From NCBI GenBank assembly GCA_958295815.1, contig OY282374.1, forward strand, positions 888,856 through 952,855: a stretch of 64,000 bases of DNA, written 5' to 3'. Each line of letters starts with the position of its first letter. Position 1 is the stretch's first letter. A program made the translations under genes and the position numbers. The DNA comes from Candidatus Poribacteria bacterium. Lineage in GTDB: Bacteria; Poribacteria; WGA-4E; WGA-3G. Shown piece after piece: positions 51,477 to 60,630 of this stretch. The notes under the pieces were generated by a model. That model did no database searches. It saw nothing but the letters and a program-made list of their open reading frames with translations, and had not been told where the DNA came from.

Positions 51477-52460
51477 TTAGATTTCGTACCGGACGAGTTT
51501 CCGTGCAGCATCAGCAATCTGGCTTGAATCGGGAATAACGAAATTCTCCATTACCGGTGCGAAGGGGACAGGCACGGGTTCAGCGGCGACCCGTTCAATG
51601 GGTGCATCCAGATAATCAAAGGCTTCCCGCACAACAAGCGCAGCGATCTCCGCCCCGAATCCGGCTCTACCAACTGCCTCATGCGCGATTAGCAACCGAT
51701 TCGTCTTTTTTACAGAGTTCAAGATGCTCTCTTTATCGAGGGGCATTAGTGTTCTCGGATCGACGACTTCAGCAGAGATGCCTTCATCGGCAAGTGTGTC
51801 TGCGGCGACGAGTGCGTTCAAGACCATCCGTGATGTTGCGAGAATTGTTACATCCTCACCTTCGCGCTTTACGTCGGCTACGCCCAACGGAATTGTATAT
51901 TCTTCCTCGGGGATTTCTCCCTCTTCTGTATAGAGAAGTTTATGTTCAATGAACATAATCGGGTTGTCGTCTCGGATCGCTGTTTTCAGTAATCCTTTCG
52001 CATCGTAGGGTGTAGAGGGCATCACGACGAGCAGCCCGGGAATATGCACGAACCATGCCTCAAGACTCTGAGCGTGTTGTGCCGCAGAGGAGCGACCAGC
52101 ACCTCCCTGCGTCCGGATCACGAGTGGTACATCTAACTGTCCACCGACCATATAACGGATCTTGGCGACTTGGTTCACGATCTGGTCCATACCGACTGCT
52201 GTAAAGTCAATATACATCAACTCGGCGACGGGACGCATTCCTGTAACCGCTGCGCCGAGGGCAGTTCCGATGATAGCGGCTTCAGAGATCGGTGTGTTTC
52301 GGATGCGATCTTTTCCAAAATCTTGGAACAGTCCATCCGTCACTTTGTAGGCACCGCCGTATTCAGCGATATCCTCACCCATTATAAAGACGGCATCATC
52401 GCGCTCCATTTCCTCTGCCAACGCCTCCTTGAGCGCGTCGCGATACGTAATCGTTTTCAT
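51477..52460 (-). CDS. 2-oxoacid dehydrogenase E1 component, beta subunit
   Basis: 327 residues, the normal length of E1-beta. Signatures: ITYRDALKEALAEEMERDDAVFIMGEDIAEYGGAYKVTDGL, then TPISEAAIIGTALGAAVTGMRPVAELMYIDFTAVGMDQIVNQVAK, GGAGRSSAAQHAQSLEAWFVHIPGLLVVMPSTPYDAKGLLKTAIRD and VGRAGFGAEIAALVVREAF. It would form the thiamine-diphosphate E1 with an alpha subunit, decarboxylating pyruvate, acetoin or a branched 2-oxoacid. No alpha gene is adjacent in this window, which is unusual, since alpha and beta genes are normally side by side. Confidence 0.92.
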   Translation of the reverse strand: MKTITYRDALKEALAEEMERDDAVFIMGEDIAEYGGAYKVTDGLFQDFGKDRIRNTPISEAAIIGTALGAAVTGMRPVAELMYIDFTAVGMDQIVNQVAKIRYMVGGQLDVPLVIRTQGGAGRSSAAQHAQSLEAWFVHIPGLLVVMPSTPYDAKGLLKTAIRDDNPIMFIEHKLLYTEEGEIPEEEYTIPLGVADVKREGEDVTILATSRMVLNALVAADTLADEGISAEVVDPRTLMPLDKESILNSVKKTNRLLIAHEAVGRAGFGAEIAALVVREAFDYLDAPIERVAAEPVPVPFAPVMENFVIPDSSQIADAARKLVRYEI

Positions 52461-52591
52461 TTTTCTAATTTACCTTGCGGTTCGGTGAGGTGAATTGAAT
52501 GACCAACGTACCTCTCCGTAGATCCGCCCTCCATTTCATTACGGGCTAAGGTTTAGGTTTAAGGTTTCCAAGATAAAAGAATTGAAAGCCT

Positions 52592-53938
52592 TTACAATGC
52601 TTCTTCCGCCTTCAGCCACTCAAGTGTCTGTGCAAATGCTGTGACCGTTTTCGTAACATCGTCCTCGGTATGTGCTGCGGTTGCCATTCCACCGTTGCTG
52701 GCAAGATCAATTCCGTTCAGCAGGAGACCGCATCTCAGACGCATCAGCGTATCGGCGTCGCTGCTTCCTTTTAGTTTACGATAGTCCCATGCATACGGAT
52801 CAAAGTCGGAGGTACGCATATCTTTTTCACCGTGTCCAACGAACAGTTTAAGACCCGAAAATTCACCGTAAACGACCCAGTCGAGTTCATAATCGTCGAT
52901 GACGCTATTCAGTTCAGTGCGAAGTCGTGCAGCAATCTGATTTGCCCGCTTGTTCGGTTCGCCTGTTTTGATTAAGTTGAGCATAGCGATACCTGCAGAA
53001 GCGGAGAGTGGATTGGCGTTGAAAGTTCCAGGGTGTGGCATTTTCAAACCGTCAGCCTCTGATTTCATAGAGATTAGGTCGAGCACCTCTTTTTTACCAG
53101 CAAGCGCGCCGCCCGGGAGTCCACCTGCTAAGATCTTTGCGAGCGTTGTCATGTCCGGTGTGACGTTGTAATGTGCTTGTGCGCCACCCGGAGCGACTCG
53201 GAACCCAGTGATTACCTCGTCGAAAATCAGGAGGACACCGTGTGCTTCCGTCAACTCACGGAGTTGCTTTAAAAATGTGCCGTTGGTTGGAACAATACCG
53301 AAAGAGGCACCCGTTGGTTCAAGAATGATACAAGCAATATCTTTATCCGTTTTCAGTTGTGTTTCAACGGCATCGATGTCATTCGGTGGGCATAGAAGGG
53401 TTGTATTTCGTACCTCTTCTGGGATACCGGGGACGTTCATATCGAAAGGTGGGTATGCACCTAAGATGACGCTGTCGTGCCAACCGTGGAAATGTCCCCT
53501 AAATTTCAACACCTTGTTCTTGCTTGTGTAGGTGCGGGCAAGGCGGATTGCCATCAGTGTCGCTTCTGTGCCGGAACTAACGAAACGGACACGCTCTGCT
53601 GATGGAACCAGTTGTGTAACGAGAGATCCCCATTCCAATTCCAATGGGTGGCATGCGCCATAGTGTGTTCCTCGGTGCATCTGAGTTGTCACTGCATCCA
53701 CGACTTCCGGTGGATTATGACCGAGTAGGAGTGCGCCGTGTCCTGCCCAATAGTCGATGAATTCTTTATCGTCAAGTCCCCATTTTTTTGAACCTTGTGC
53801 ACGGGTGATATAGACTGGGAAGGGGGACATGTGCCGTCCATCATGTGTTACGCCGTCGGGAAACAGTTGGTTTGCGGCGTGTGACATCTCTCTATCTTTT
53901 GCAAAAGTTTTTTGGTAACGTTCTAAAATGGTATGCAT
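52592..53938 (-). CDS. Class III aminotransferase, glutamate-1-semialdehyde aminomutase-like
   Basis: 448 residues from ATG 53938 (MHTILERYQKTFAKDREMSH); ribosome site GGGGGAAAAAG supports it. PLP-enzyme markers: SSGTEATLMAIRLARTYT (about 120-137), FHGWHDS, FDEVITGFRVAPGG (about 240-253) and the PLP lysine in TTLAKILAGGLPGGALAGK (about 270). It resembles glutamate-1-semialdehyde aminomutase, but with extra differences (VTHDGRHMSPFPVYITRAQGSKKW) that mark a wider aspartate-aminotransferase family. A hem role is not supported by neighbours. Cytoplasmic. Single gene, divergent from the sugar isomerase. Confidence 0.85.
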   Translation of the reverse strand: MHTILERYQKTFAKDREMSHAANQLFPDGVTHDGRHMSPFPVYITRAQGSKKWGLDDKEFIDYWAGHGALLLGHNPPEVVDAVTTQMHRGTHYGACHPLELEWGSLVTQLVPSAERVRFVSSGTEATLMAIRLARTYTSKNKVLKFRGHFHGWHDSVILGAYPPFDMNVPGIPEEVRNTTLLCPPNDIDAVETQLKTDKDIACIILEPTGASFGIVPTNGTFLKQLRELTEAHGVLLIFDEVITGFRVAPGGAQAHYNVTPDMTTLAKILAGGLPGGALAGKKEVLDLISMKSEADGLKMPHPGTFNANPLSASAGIAMLNLIKTGEPNKRANQIAARLRTELNSVIDDYELDWVVYGEFSGLKLFVGHGEKDMRTSDFDPYAWDYRKLKGSSDADTLMRLRCGLLLNGIDLASNGGMATAAHTEDDVTKTVTAFAQTLEWLKAEEAL

Positions 53939-54314
53939 CTTTTTCCCCCATTTGAACTCCGAAAATAGAATAATGCCCAAGTTATGAGTAATTATATCAT
54001 AGTTGCGTTTTATTTGCGAAACGATTTTTCGGGACACCAAGTCATTTATGGTAGGTTTTAGAATTACTTGGACACTCTGCACCGCCGAGGCACGGAGACC
54101 TGCCGAACAGAGGTGTTGTGTTATTCGGTTTATCGATGGTAGAAGTGTCTATTTATTTTTACGATTCACCATATTTTTAAGAAATGAGGTTCCTTATGTG
54201 AAGGCATCCAGGGTAAATTATTGGAAAACTGAATACCCTGACTTTTGGGTAGTGGATTTGACAAAAAACCGGAAGCCCTGTACAATAGGTGAAAAAATAA
54301 GCATAGGAGACATA
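53939..54314. other. Divergent intergenic region, 376 bp
   Basis: Holds the rightward promoter at 54258-54286. The segment around 54080-54110 (CACCGCCGAGGCACGGAGAC) looks like a dispersed repeat. An open frame reading rightwards from 54003 through the isomerase has no conserved start and is discarded. Confidence 0.45.
54258..54286 (+). promoter_or_regulatory. Sigma-70-type promoter for the sugar isomerase gene
   Basis: TTGACA (54258-54263), 17-bp spacer, TACAAT (54281-54286). Transcription would begin about 20 nt before the ATG at 54315, including the AGGAGA ribosome site. Confidence 0.7.
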
Positions 54315-55124
54315 ATGAAACTCGCAATATGCAACGAGATGTTTGAGGATTGGAAAATAGAGGATGTTTTCACCTATACCGCCGGATTGGGCTACGAGGC
54401 TGTCGAGATTGCCCCATTTACGCTGGCTGACTCGGTGTTAGACATTAGTAACGCTGAACGGACGCGGATCCGAAAAGCTGCGGATAACGCCAAAATAGAG
54501 ATCGCTGGATTACATTGGCTGCTCGTTTCGCCACCGGGACTCTATATTAATCACCCGGATGCCGATATCCGTGAGGAGACGCGGAACTATTTTCTCGCCC
54601 TCATTAACTTATGTGCAGATTTAGACGGAAAGGTGATGGTGATCGGTTCGCCACAGCAGCGGAACGTCATAGATCCACTCTCTTTTGAGGAGGCGTGGGG
54701 TTATGCTCGCGACACCTTCACGGAGGGTGCTGCGCTCGCAGGTGAAAGAGATGTGATGTTATGCATGGAACCGTTGTCGAGCGATCAGACTAACTTTATC
54801 ACGAACCCTGACAAAGCCGTTGAAATGGTAAATGCTGTCAATCATCCTAATTTCCAGATGATTTTGGATGTCTGTAGTACTGCGAAGGAAGGGTTGGATA
54901 TGCCGACGCAGATTCGTAACTGCGCCGCACACGTTGCGCATTTCCATTCTAACGATGACAACGGATATCTACCCGGTTCTGGCAATGTAGACTATCCACC
55001 GATCATTGAAGCCTTGAAAGAGATTGATTATAGCGGTTATGTCTCGACGGAAGTTTTCGACTTCAAACCAGATCCACAGACGATTGCGAAACAGAGTATT
55101 GAATTTCTGAAGACGCTATTGTAG
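54315..55124 (+). CDS. Sugar phosphate isomerase/epimerase family protein (xylose-isomerase-like TIM barrel)
   Basis: 269 residues from ATG 54315 (MKLAICNEMFEDWKIEDVFTYTAGLGYEAVEIAPF), with ribosome site AGGAGA. Metal-ligand candidates are Glu in YEAVEIAPF, Glu in LCMEPLSSDQTNF, Asp in MILDVCSTA, and Glu in STEVFDF; His in HFHSND. The fold is the AP-endonuclease-2/xylose-isomerase TIM barrel. Family members isomerise sugars or sugar acids with divalent metals. It lies 10 bp upstream of the gene at 55135, a clear operon. Confidence 0.85.
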   Translation: MKLAICNEMFEDWKIEDVFTYTAGLGYEAVEIAPFTLADSVLDISNAERTRIRKAADNAKIEIAGLHWLLVSPPGLYINHPDADIREETRNYFLALINLCADLDGKVMVIGSPQQRNVIDPLSFEEAWGYARDTFTEGAALAGERDVMLCMEPLSSDQTNFITNPDKAVEMVNAVNHPNFQMILDVCSTAKEGLDMPTQIRNCAAHVAHFHSNDDNGYLPGSGNVDYPPIIEALKEIDYSGYVSTEVFDFKPDPQTIAKQSIEFLKTLL

Positions 55125-55134
55125 GAGAAAAACG

Positions 55135-56691
55135 GTGAACACCCTTATCCACGAATGTTATGATGCCTATAGCACGCTGAGATCTGAAATGAACCGGTGG
55201 CTGAAACAGAGCATGATGCTCGATCCGCCAGGTCCCAACGATGGTGGTGAGGACGAGGCGAATTATGCCCTTGCGTGGTTTCCACATTATCTAATCAGCG
55301 GTAATGCAAATGTCTTGCAACACTTTGATGTTCTGAAGGCGGCACTGCTCGGATGGGTGAAGCGTGATTGCGTCCATGGGTACGAACCGAAAGCGGAGGC
55401 GCATCACGGACCGGAACCGTTTCTGCTTTTTCTACCCCGTTACATTGGTTTGCAACCCGAGGATACAGAAGCTGTTGATCTCTTGACGGATGCTGCCGAA
55501 CATATCGGGAACTGGGTGTCAGAAATACCGCCGTGGTATGATTATGCGCGAGATACGTTTATCGGCTACAACATCGGTAGTCACTTCGTGACGAACGAGG
55601 AAAAAGACGCCTATGAGTTAGCGGAACATTTTCGGTTTATCCATATCGCGATTGCGGCATACCGTGTGACGAGCGAGGAACGCTATCTGACATGGGCATT
55701 ACGATACGGTAGAAAGCGCGCTGAGCGGTTAATCTCTGCCCCAGATCCGATGCCACTGCTCTGGACGCTTGATGGAGAGGGACTCGACGAGGCAGCAGTT
55801 AATGAGCGGAATTTACATCGGCTTGTCGCAAGTACTCACCACATTCCAGGGGACCCACTCGCTGGCATTGAAGTTTTGCTGGCTTCTGGTGCTATCTACG
55901 CATTAGGCGATCTCTATCTGTTGTCTGGGGAGGAGGTTTTCAAGACTGCAGCAAAGCGTATCGTGGAACCTTTAGTGACATCGCTCAATGATCCTTATAA
56001 CGATCCGGCAGCGGCTGCACTGAGTTACTACCGCTGGACCTTCGAGGATACGGCGTATGATGCGCAGATCTGTGCAGGACTGGAGGAACTACCTGACGAA
56101 CCGCCAGGACTACTCGCATTGATGTTTCCACAAGAGGTGCGTCGTCGGGAACCTGGTGTCGGCAAACGTGCTGATATGGCATATTGGGGTGAATGGTCGG
56201 ATGACGGATCCGTGGAACCTATCCGCGAACCTTCAACGGCTACTATGACGCTTGCCTATCAGGTGACAGGCGAGGTTACCTACGCCATGCGTGCGTTGCG
56301 AAGTGCTGCGACTCGCTTAAGTATCGCGAGACGTGTGTTGCGTGGTGGCCGGGAACATGCGGACATGGGTGGTGCGGTTTGCTCGGTTGCAGCTGGACAT
56401 GGGCGGAATTGGGGACAAGGCGCGGTCACAGGATGCTATGGACCTCTGATTCTCGGCACGCGTGAGGTTCAAAGCGAAGTTACACAACTGCTGGAGATCC
56501 AGCAAAGCCATCCGCCGACACTTCTCTCTTTAGTGCGACCTATACTCGGTAAAGAAAAGAGTGCAGAAGTAACTTTCTACAATGGTGGGAATTCATCGCT
56601 GACGGTTTCGTGGCGATTGCAAGCCGATGAAGAAGCTGCGTGGCATACAACAACGCTCAGTGCAGGTGAAGTACAACAGCATTCAATTTAA
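55135..56691 (+). CDS. Protein of unknown function with alpha/alpha-barrel-like pattern
   Basis: 518 residues; GTG start with ribosome site TAGGAGAAAA. The chain is rich in Trp and helical repeats (HYLISGNANVLQHFDVLK, YLTWALRYGRKRAERLI, LLASGAIYALGDLYLLSG), reminiscent of six-hairpin glycosidase or sugar-epimerase folds; this is an inference from the pattern. The C-terminal about 60 residues form a beta-like domain (SAEVTFYNGGNSSLTVSWRLQAD). It follows the isomerase gene by 10 bp and so probably works on the same carbohydrate. I do not recognise the family. Confidence 0.65.
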   Translation: MNTLIHECYDAYSTLRSEMNRWLKQSMMLDPPGPNDGGEDEANYALAWFPHYLISGNANVLQHFDVLKAALLGWVKRDCVHGYEPKAEAHHGPEPFLLFLPRYIGLQPEDTEAVDLLTDAAEHIGNWVSEIPPWYDYARDTFIGYNIGSHFVTNEEKDAYELAEHFRFIHIAIAAYRVTSEERYLTWALRYGRKRAERLISAPDPMPLLWTLDGEGLDEAAVNERNLHRLVASTHHIPGDPLAGIEVLLASGAIYALGDLYLLSGEEVFKTAAKRIVEPLVTSLNDPYNDPAAAALSYYRWTFEDTAYDAQICAGLEELPDEPPGLLALMFPQEVRRREPGVGKRADMAYWGEWSDDGSVEPIREPSTATMTLAYQVTGEVTYAMRALRSAATRLSIARRVLRGGREHADMGGAVCSVAAGHGRNWGQGAVTGCYGPLILGTREVQSEVTQLLEIQQSHPPTLLSLVRPILGKEKSAEVTFYNGGNSSLTVSWRLQADEEAAWHTTTLSAGEVQQHSI

Positions 56692-57494
56692 TTTTCCATA
56701 TTCCGTGCGACAAGTGTCAGATCCAGAATATTGACACTGCCATCGGCGTTTACATCAGCCTTTGGATCAGTCTGTCCCAAGCGAGAAGCCACAAAGGTAA
56801 GGTCCAAGATATTCACAACGCCATCGGCATTCACATCGTAAGGCTTTTCGGTTGCGATTAGGTTGGAACTGATTAATTCAAAGACGATATCCTGATCTGT
56901 TTGGAATTTAACGGGACCGAGATTTGGTGCGAGCCATTGGTAGGTGGTGGAGCGGCTTATCCCCGCCGCGGCAACGGTTTTCGTGCGTACCTGAATTTTC
57001 AGGCAGTCTTCGAATGTTCCGGCTGGTGTGTCTACATCCTCAATAGCAATAACTTCGTTTACGGTGGAGACCGTAACAGCCCCTACTATTCTCACCTCTG
57101 TTTCACCTTGAGTTTCCCATGTCTCTCCAAGTTGAAGCGTTGGTGGAAAAAAGGTAGCGGGAGGTGAGAATTCCACACGTGCCTCGCCGAAAACATCCCC
57201 AAATGCTGTGCTGATTCTATGGAGTTTTATACCTTCTTCGTCTACCTGCATCAAGAATGTGCTTGTGTTTGCTGAGCTTGTACCTAAGACTGCTGTTGTG
57301 AGTCTAAGGATCCGTCCTTGTTTCCCGTTGAACTGTTCTTCTGCTGCTCCGATTGCATAAGTGATCCGCTCGGTTCTATCTTCGTTCTCCAGCGTCCAAG
57401 TATTCCCGACATCCACAGGATAGTAGTTCTGTGCGGCAGTTATATTTGTAAAAGCGCAGAGCATTGCGGTGAGCAATAAAGTGTTTCTAATCAT
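56688..57494 (-). CDS. Exported protein with dockerin-type C-terminus (paralogue 1)
   Basis: 268 residues. The signal peptide (LLLTAMLCAFTNITAAQ) is followed by the domain NYYPVDVGNTWTLENEDRTERITY...DTPAGTFEDCLKI...STTYQWLAPNLGPVKF, shared with the genes at 57623 and 60631. The C-terminus has two type I dockerin units, DVNADGVVNILDLTFVASRLG and DVNADGSVNILDLTLVARNM, with the calcium-binding DxNxDG-x-x-x-D pattern. Dockerins bind cohesins in cellulosomes, or serve as calcium-folded modules. Secreted. It overlaps the end of the opposite gene by 4 bp. Confidence 0.85.
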   Translation of the reverse strand: MIRNTLLLTAMLCAFTNITAAQNYYPVDVGNTWTLENEDRTERITYAIGAAEEQFNGKQGRILRLTTAVLGTSSANTSTFLMQVDEEGIKLHRISTAFGDVFGEARVEFSPPATFFPPTLQLGETWETQGETEVRIVGAVTVSTVNEVIAIEDVDTPAGTFEDCLKIQVRTKTVAAAGISRSTTYQWLAPNLGPVKFQTDQDIVFELISSNLIATEKPYDVNADGVVNILDLTFVASRLGQTDPKADVNADGSVNILDLTLVARNMEN

Positions 57495-57563
57495 TTAATA
57501 ATTTCCCTTTTGCTGAAACTGGAGCGTTTGCAAAACGCGCGATAAATGACAGCTGGACGTGCT

Positions 57564-57600
57564 AAAAAAACGCCTTGATGATGACACCAAGGCGTTTGAA
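57564..57600 (-). terminator. Rho-independent terminator of the gene at 57623
   Basis: On the minus strand AACGCCTTG (57596-57588), loop GTGTCATCAT, CAAGGCGTT (57577-57569), then a run of T residues (57568-57564). A perfect 9-bp stem just after the stop codon of the large exported gene. Confidence 0.85.
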
Positions 57601-57622
57601 AATATCACATTTGCCGCGTTCT

Positions 57623-60256
57623 CTACTTCAGGATAACCATCCGTCGGGTTGCAGCAAAATTTGAAGTCTGCAACGTATAGAAGTAGATACCACTCGCTAC
57701 ACGTTCGCCGACAGCATTCCTGCCATCCCAATATGCGGCACTCGACGGCGTCATATATGAACCTACCGGCTGCCATCCCAAATCCAGCTCACGAACCAAG
57801 CGACCCGATACATCATATATCGAAATTGATACTTCTGTCGCGTCACTCAGTTGATACGGAATCCACGTTTCAGGGTTGAACGGATTCGGGAAGTTCTGTG
57901 CCAGAATCGTCTCTTGTGGACGAACATCGCCGACCGTCAGATCCAGCCCCAAGAATGCGTTGCGAATGTCTTTCGTGGTCACCGTCCGTTGGAAGGGACC
58001 TGAGACGACTCGACCGCGATCGTCGTAGAGTGCGACTTTGAGTTTATCGCCTGCTTCAACGACGCTCTTACGGTTCAGATCTGCCCAGACAGCAGAGGAA
58101 CGTCTCACACCAGTGTTGATGTTCTGCGAGGCAATGGTGCCAGTGCGGAGGTTTTCAGCGACGAGCGTATAACCTGTGCCCATCTCCATCCCTTGTATAT
58201 CGCTTGTGACGACGAACGCCCATGCGCTCTTGAAAGTCGAGAGAGCAGGTGCGGCAGCTGCGCCATTGGCGGCGGCATCGTCAGCGACGGCATCGTCAGC
58301 AGCGACATCATCTGCAACGGCATCATCTGCGGTGGTATCGTCAGCGGCATCATCATCAGCGGCATCGTCTGCGACGGTGTCATCGGCAACAGCATCATCA
58401 ACCGCTACATCGTCTGCGACGGTGTCATCGGCAACAGCATCATCAACCACTACATCATCAGTGGGTTCAGGCTCTGGTTCCGGTTCTGGTTCAGGCTCTG
58501 GATCTGGTTCGGGTTGATTATCCCATGCATCACCAGTGAACTTTACTGTTCCACCGGTTGGTGTATTGACGATATAGCCTTTAGCACCATCGATACTAAA
58601 GCCATCATCATTGTCAGCAACTGTGTAACCGATGAAGCTCTGTGCTTCGGCATCAAGCTGAATAACAACGGTTGCACCGAGCATTTCTGCCAATGACCTT
58701 GCAGTGTAAGGCTCTTCAGGCATCAATGGGACAGAGATCATGTTCAAACCGGGTTCAAGCGTGACATTGAAACCAGGAACAATCGGTTCGGGTTCTGGTT
58801 CCGGTTCCACAGGAGCAGCAACTGGGGTAATCGTCAGCATCGCCGTCGGTTCTTCCCAAGCAAACGCTTCACCAACATCCGCTCCACCTTGGATACCTTC
58901 ATGCGCTGCAATCACGCCACCTTCGGTCGGAACACGTTCATTGCTTCCCTCTGGATCAACAGCGGGATCTAAACCCAACGGACCCGGAATATCAGAAGCC
59001 ATCTCTGTGTTCTCTTCACTACCAGCGTCATAGGCGTTCAACTCAAGAGTCGCGGTTATAGGTGCGCCATCCTCATCAAAAAGTGCGACATCCGTAGCGG
59101 CGATGATCGCATCGTTGGTTGAAACGAGCATAGAACCGACGGAAAGCGAAGAGTTCACCATATCAGCGGTCACAGTAACCGTAACAGAACCACCAGGGGG
59201 AACAACGCTCTCAGCGACCATGCTGTTTGCGCCAGCCACGGTTGCGAGTGCGACGAGTCCTGAGGGATCTCCATTCTCAGCCAAGAGAACGAGTGCTTCA
59301 CTTGCGGCTTCACCGACCGGAACGAGATTGATACCAGCGGCGTGCGTCACAAAGATTGGGTGTGATAAGACTTGTCCACCTGCTCCGGCTTCGCCCATCG
59401 TCAGGTTCGTGAGGGTAATCTCGAACATCTGGCTCGTTGGCATTTCAGCTTCAGTAACTTCTTCGGTGGTTTCGGTAGTAGTTTCTTCGGTGGTTTCTTC
59501 AGTAACCTCTTCAGTGGTTTCTGTGGTAGTTTCCTCAGTAACCTCTTCAGTGGTCTCTTCAGTGGTCTCTTCGGTAGAGACTTCCTCAACGACTGATGGT
59601 TCGACTAAGTCGTAACTCGCCAATTCATAAACAATTTCCTGATCATTTGCGAATTTGACCGGACCAACATCGGGTGCGAGCCAGATATATTCTATCGGGC
59701 GTAGCGTTACAATGGCAGTAGTTACCTTGTAGGATAATTCGATCTTGGCACAGTTCTCGAATGTTCCAGCCGGGGTCACAACATCTTCGATTGCTACCAC
59801 CTCTGCACTCGTGGTGTTGGATGCCGCGCCTACGAGTTTTAGTTCCGTTTCTCCGATAATCTGCCACTGTTGTCCGAGCGTTGGAGATGAGGGAAAAAAG
59901 AATATAGGTGGGTCATAATTAATTTCAGCAAACCCGAACGTTCCTTCATCTGTGAGAGATTGATGCAACGTCAGTCCTGTGTCGTCAACTGTAATAAAAT
60001 ATTGGTCTGGAACAATCACACCGGTGCCGAGTGCTTCAGTTTCAATGCTAAGGACGTAAACTTCCAAACCATTGAAGTCTTCAGTGCCCGTAACCATGTA
60101 GCGTCTTTGTTCCAAACCATCTGTAGTGTTTAAAGTCCATGTATTACCAACTTCTATAGGATAATGATTTTGTGCCATCGCTGTGGGTGTAAAACTACAT
60201 ACAAGACTTAACACCACGAGAGGTGTCAGCCAAGACACAAATCTGATAATTTTCAT
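57623..60256 (-). CDS. Exported protein with spondin-like domain and FlgD-like C-terminal domain (paralogue 2)
   Basis: 877 residues from ATG 60256 with ribosome site AAGGAGATAAAT. Order: signal peptide; N-terminal domain as in the neighbours (NHYPIEVGNTWTLNTTDG...); Thr/Glu low-complexity linker (EETTEEVTEETTTE, about 230-275); a spondin-type domain (FEITLTNLTMGEAGAGG...FVTHAAGINLVPVGEAASEALVLLAENGDPSGL, then DAGSEENTE...PAVDPEGSNERVPTEGGVIAAHEG, about 280-490); Pro/Glu and Asp/Ala-rich linkers (about 600-700); and a FlgD-like tail (ILAQNFPNPFNPETWIPYQL...SGIYFYTLQTSNFAATRRMVILK). The tail is the type of C-terminal sorting signal seen in type IX-like export. Likely surface-attached; function unknown. 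Confidence 0.83.
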   Translation of the reverse strand: MKIIRFVSWLTPLVVLSLVCSFTPTAMAQNHYPIEVGNTWTLNTTDGLEQRRYMVTGTEDFNGLEVYVLSIETEALGTGVIVPDQYFITVDDTGLTLHQSLTDEGTFGFAEINYDPPIFFFPSSPTLGQQWQIIGETELKLVGAASNTTSAEVVAIEDVVTPAGTFENCAKIELSYKVTTAIVTLRPIEYIWLAPDVGPVKFANDQEIVYELASYDLVEPSVVEEVSTEETTEETTEEVTEETTTETTEEVTEETTEETTTETTEEVTEAEMPTSQMFEITLTNLTMGEAGAGGQVLSHPIFVTHAAGINLVPVGEAASEALVLLAENGDPSGLVALATVAGANSMVAESVVPPGGSVTVTVTADMVNSSLSVGSMLVSTNDAIIAATDVALFDEDGAPITATLELNAYDAGSEENTEMASDIPGPLGLDPAVDPEGSNERVPTEGGVIAAHEGIQGGADVGEAFAWEEPTAMLTITPVAAPVEPEPEPEPIVPGFNVTLEPGLNMISVPLMPEEPYTARSLAEMLGATVVIQLDAEAQSFIGYTVADNDDGFSIDGAKGYIVNTPTGGTVKFTGDAWDNQPEPDPEPEPEPEPEPEPTDDVVVDDAVADDTVADDVAVDDAVADDTVADDAADDDAADDTTADDAVADDVAADDAVADDAAANGAAAAPALSTFKSAWAFVVTSDIQGMEMGTGYTLVAENLRTGTIASQNINTGVRRSSAVWADLNRKSVVEAGDKLKVALYDDRGRVVSGPFQRTVTTKDIRNAFLGLDLTVGDVRPQETILAQNFPNPFNPETWIPYQLSDATEVSISIYDVSGRLVRELDLGWQPVGSYMTPSSAAYWDGRNAVGERVASGIYFYTLQTSNFAATRRMVILK

Positions 60257-60297
60257 ATTTATCTCCTTTTTCAAAAAGATACAAACTTAAGTAATGC

Positions 60298-60516
60298 TTA
60301 CAAAAAGTAATATTGTCTCTGTGAAATTCCTGTGAGGGAGAGTGTAAGTACAAGAGGTTCATCGCTCGGCGAGTCCACTATGTTAGAAGGTTCACGCCGT
60401 CCCTCTGGGGAAATGTCGTCCTGTTCCGAAACGTATTGATATCCAAACCACATTCCGATTGTCACCGCAAGAATAGCGATAACAATCACAAATAATGCGA
60501 TTTTCCAGTTTACCAT
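60298..60516 (-). CDS. Small single-pass membrane protein
   Basis: 72 residues: basic start, a hydrophobic helix IALFVIVIAILAVTIGMWFGYQYV (about 6-29), then a polar tail (SEQDDISPEGRREPSNIV). No family recognised. It sits between two paralogous exported genes on the same strand and may be co-transcribed. The ribosome site (CTGGAAACC) is weak, so the gene is uncertain. Confidence 0.45.
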   Translation of the reverse strand: MVNWKIALFVIVIAILAVTIGMWFGYQYVSEQDDISPEGRREPSNIVDSPSDEPLVLTLSLTGISQRQYYFL

Positions 60517-60630
60517 ATTGGTTTCCAGAGTTCGTATGATAATAACTGACTAACATATTACTACATTTATCGAGGGTTTTCAAGAAAAAATAGCGAATTA
60601 AGGTGATTCACGAAGCAGACACTCTCGAGA

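Noticed and set aside
54003..54314. N-terminal extension of the sugar isomerase
   Set aside because: The promoter at 54258-54286 and ribosome site AGGAGA point to ATG 54315; the added sequence has no family match.
58105..58540. Several frames in the Ala/Asp and Pro/Glu low-complexity linker region
   Set aside because: All are shadows of the repetitive codons of the exported gene at 57623.
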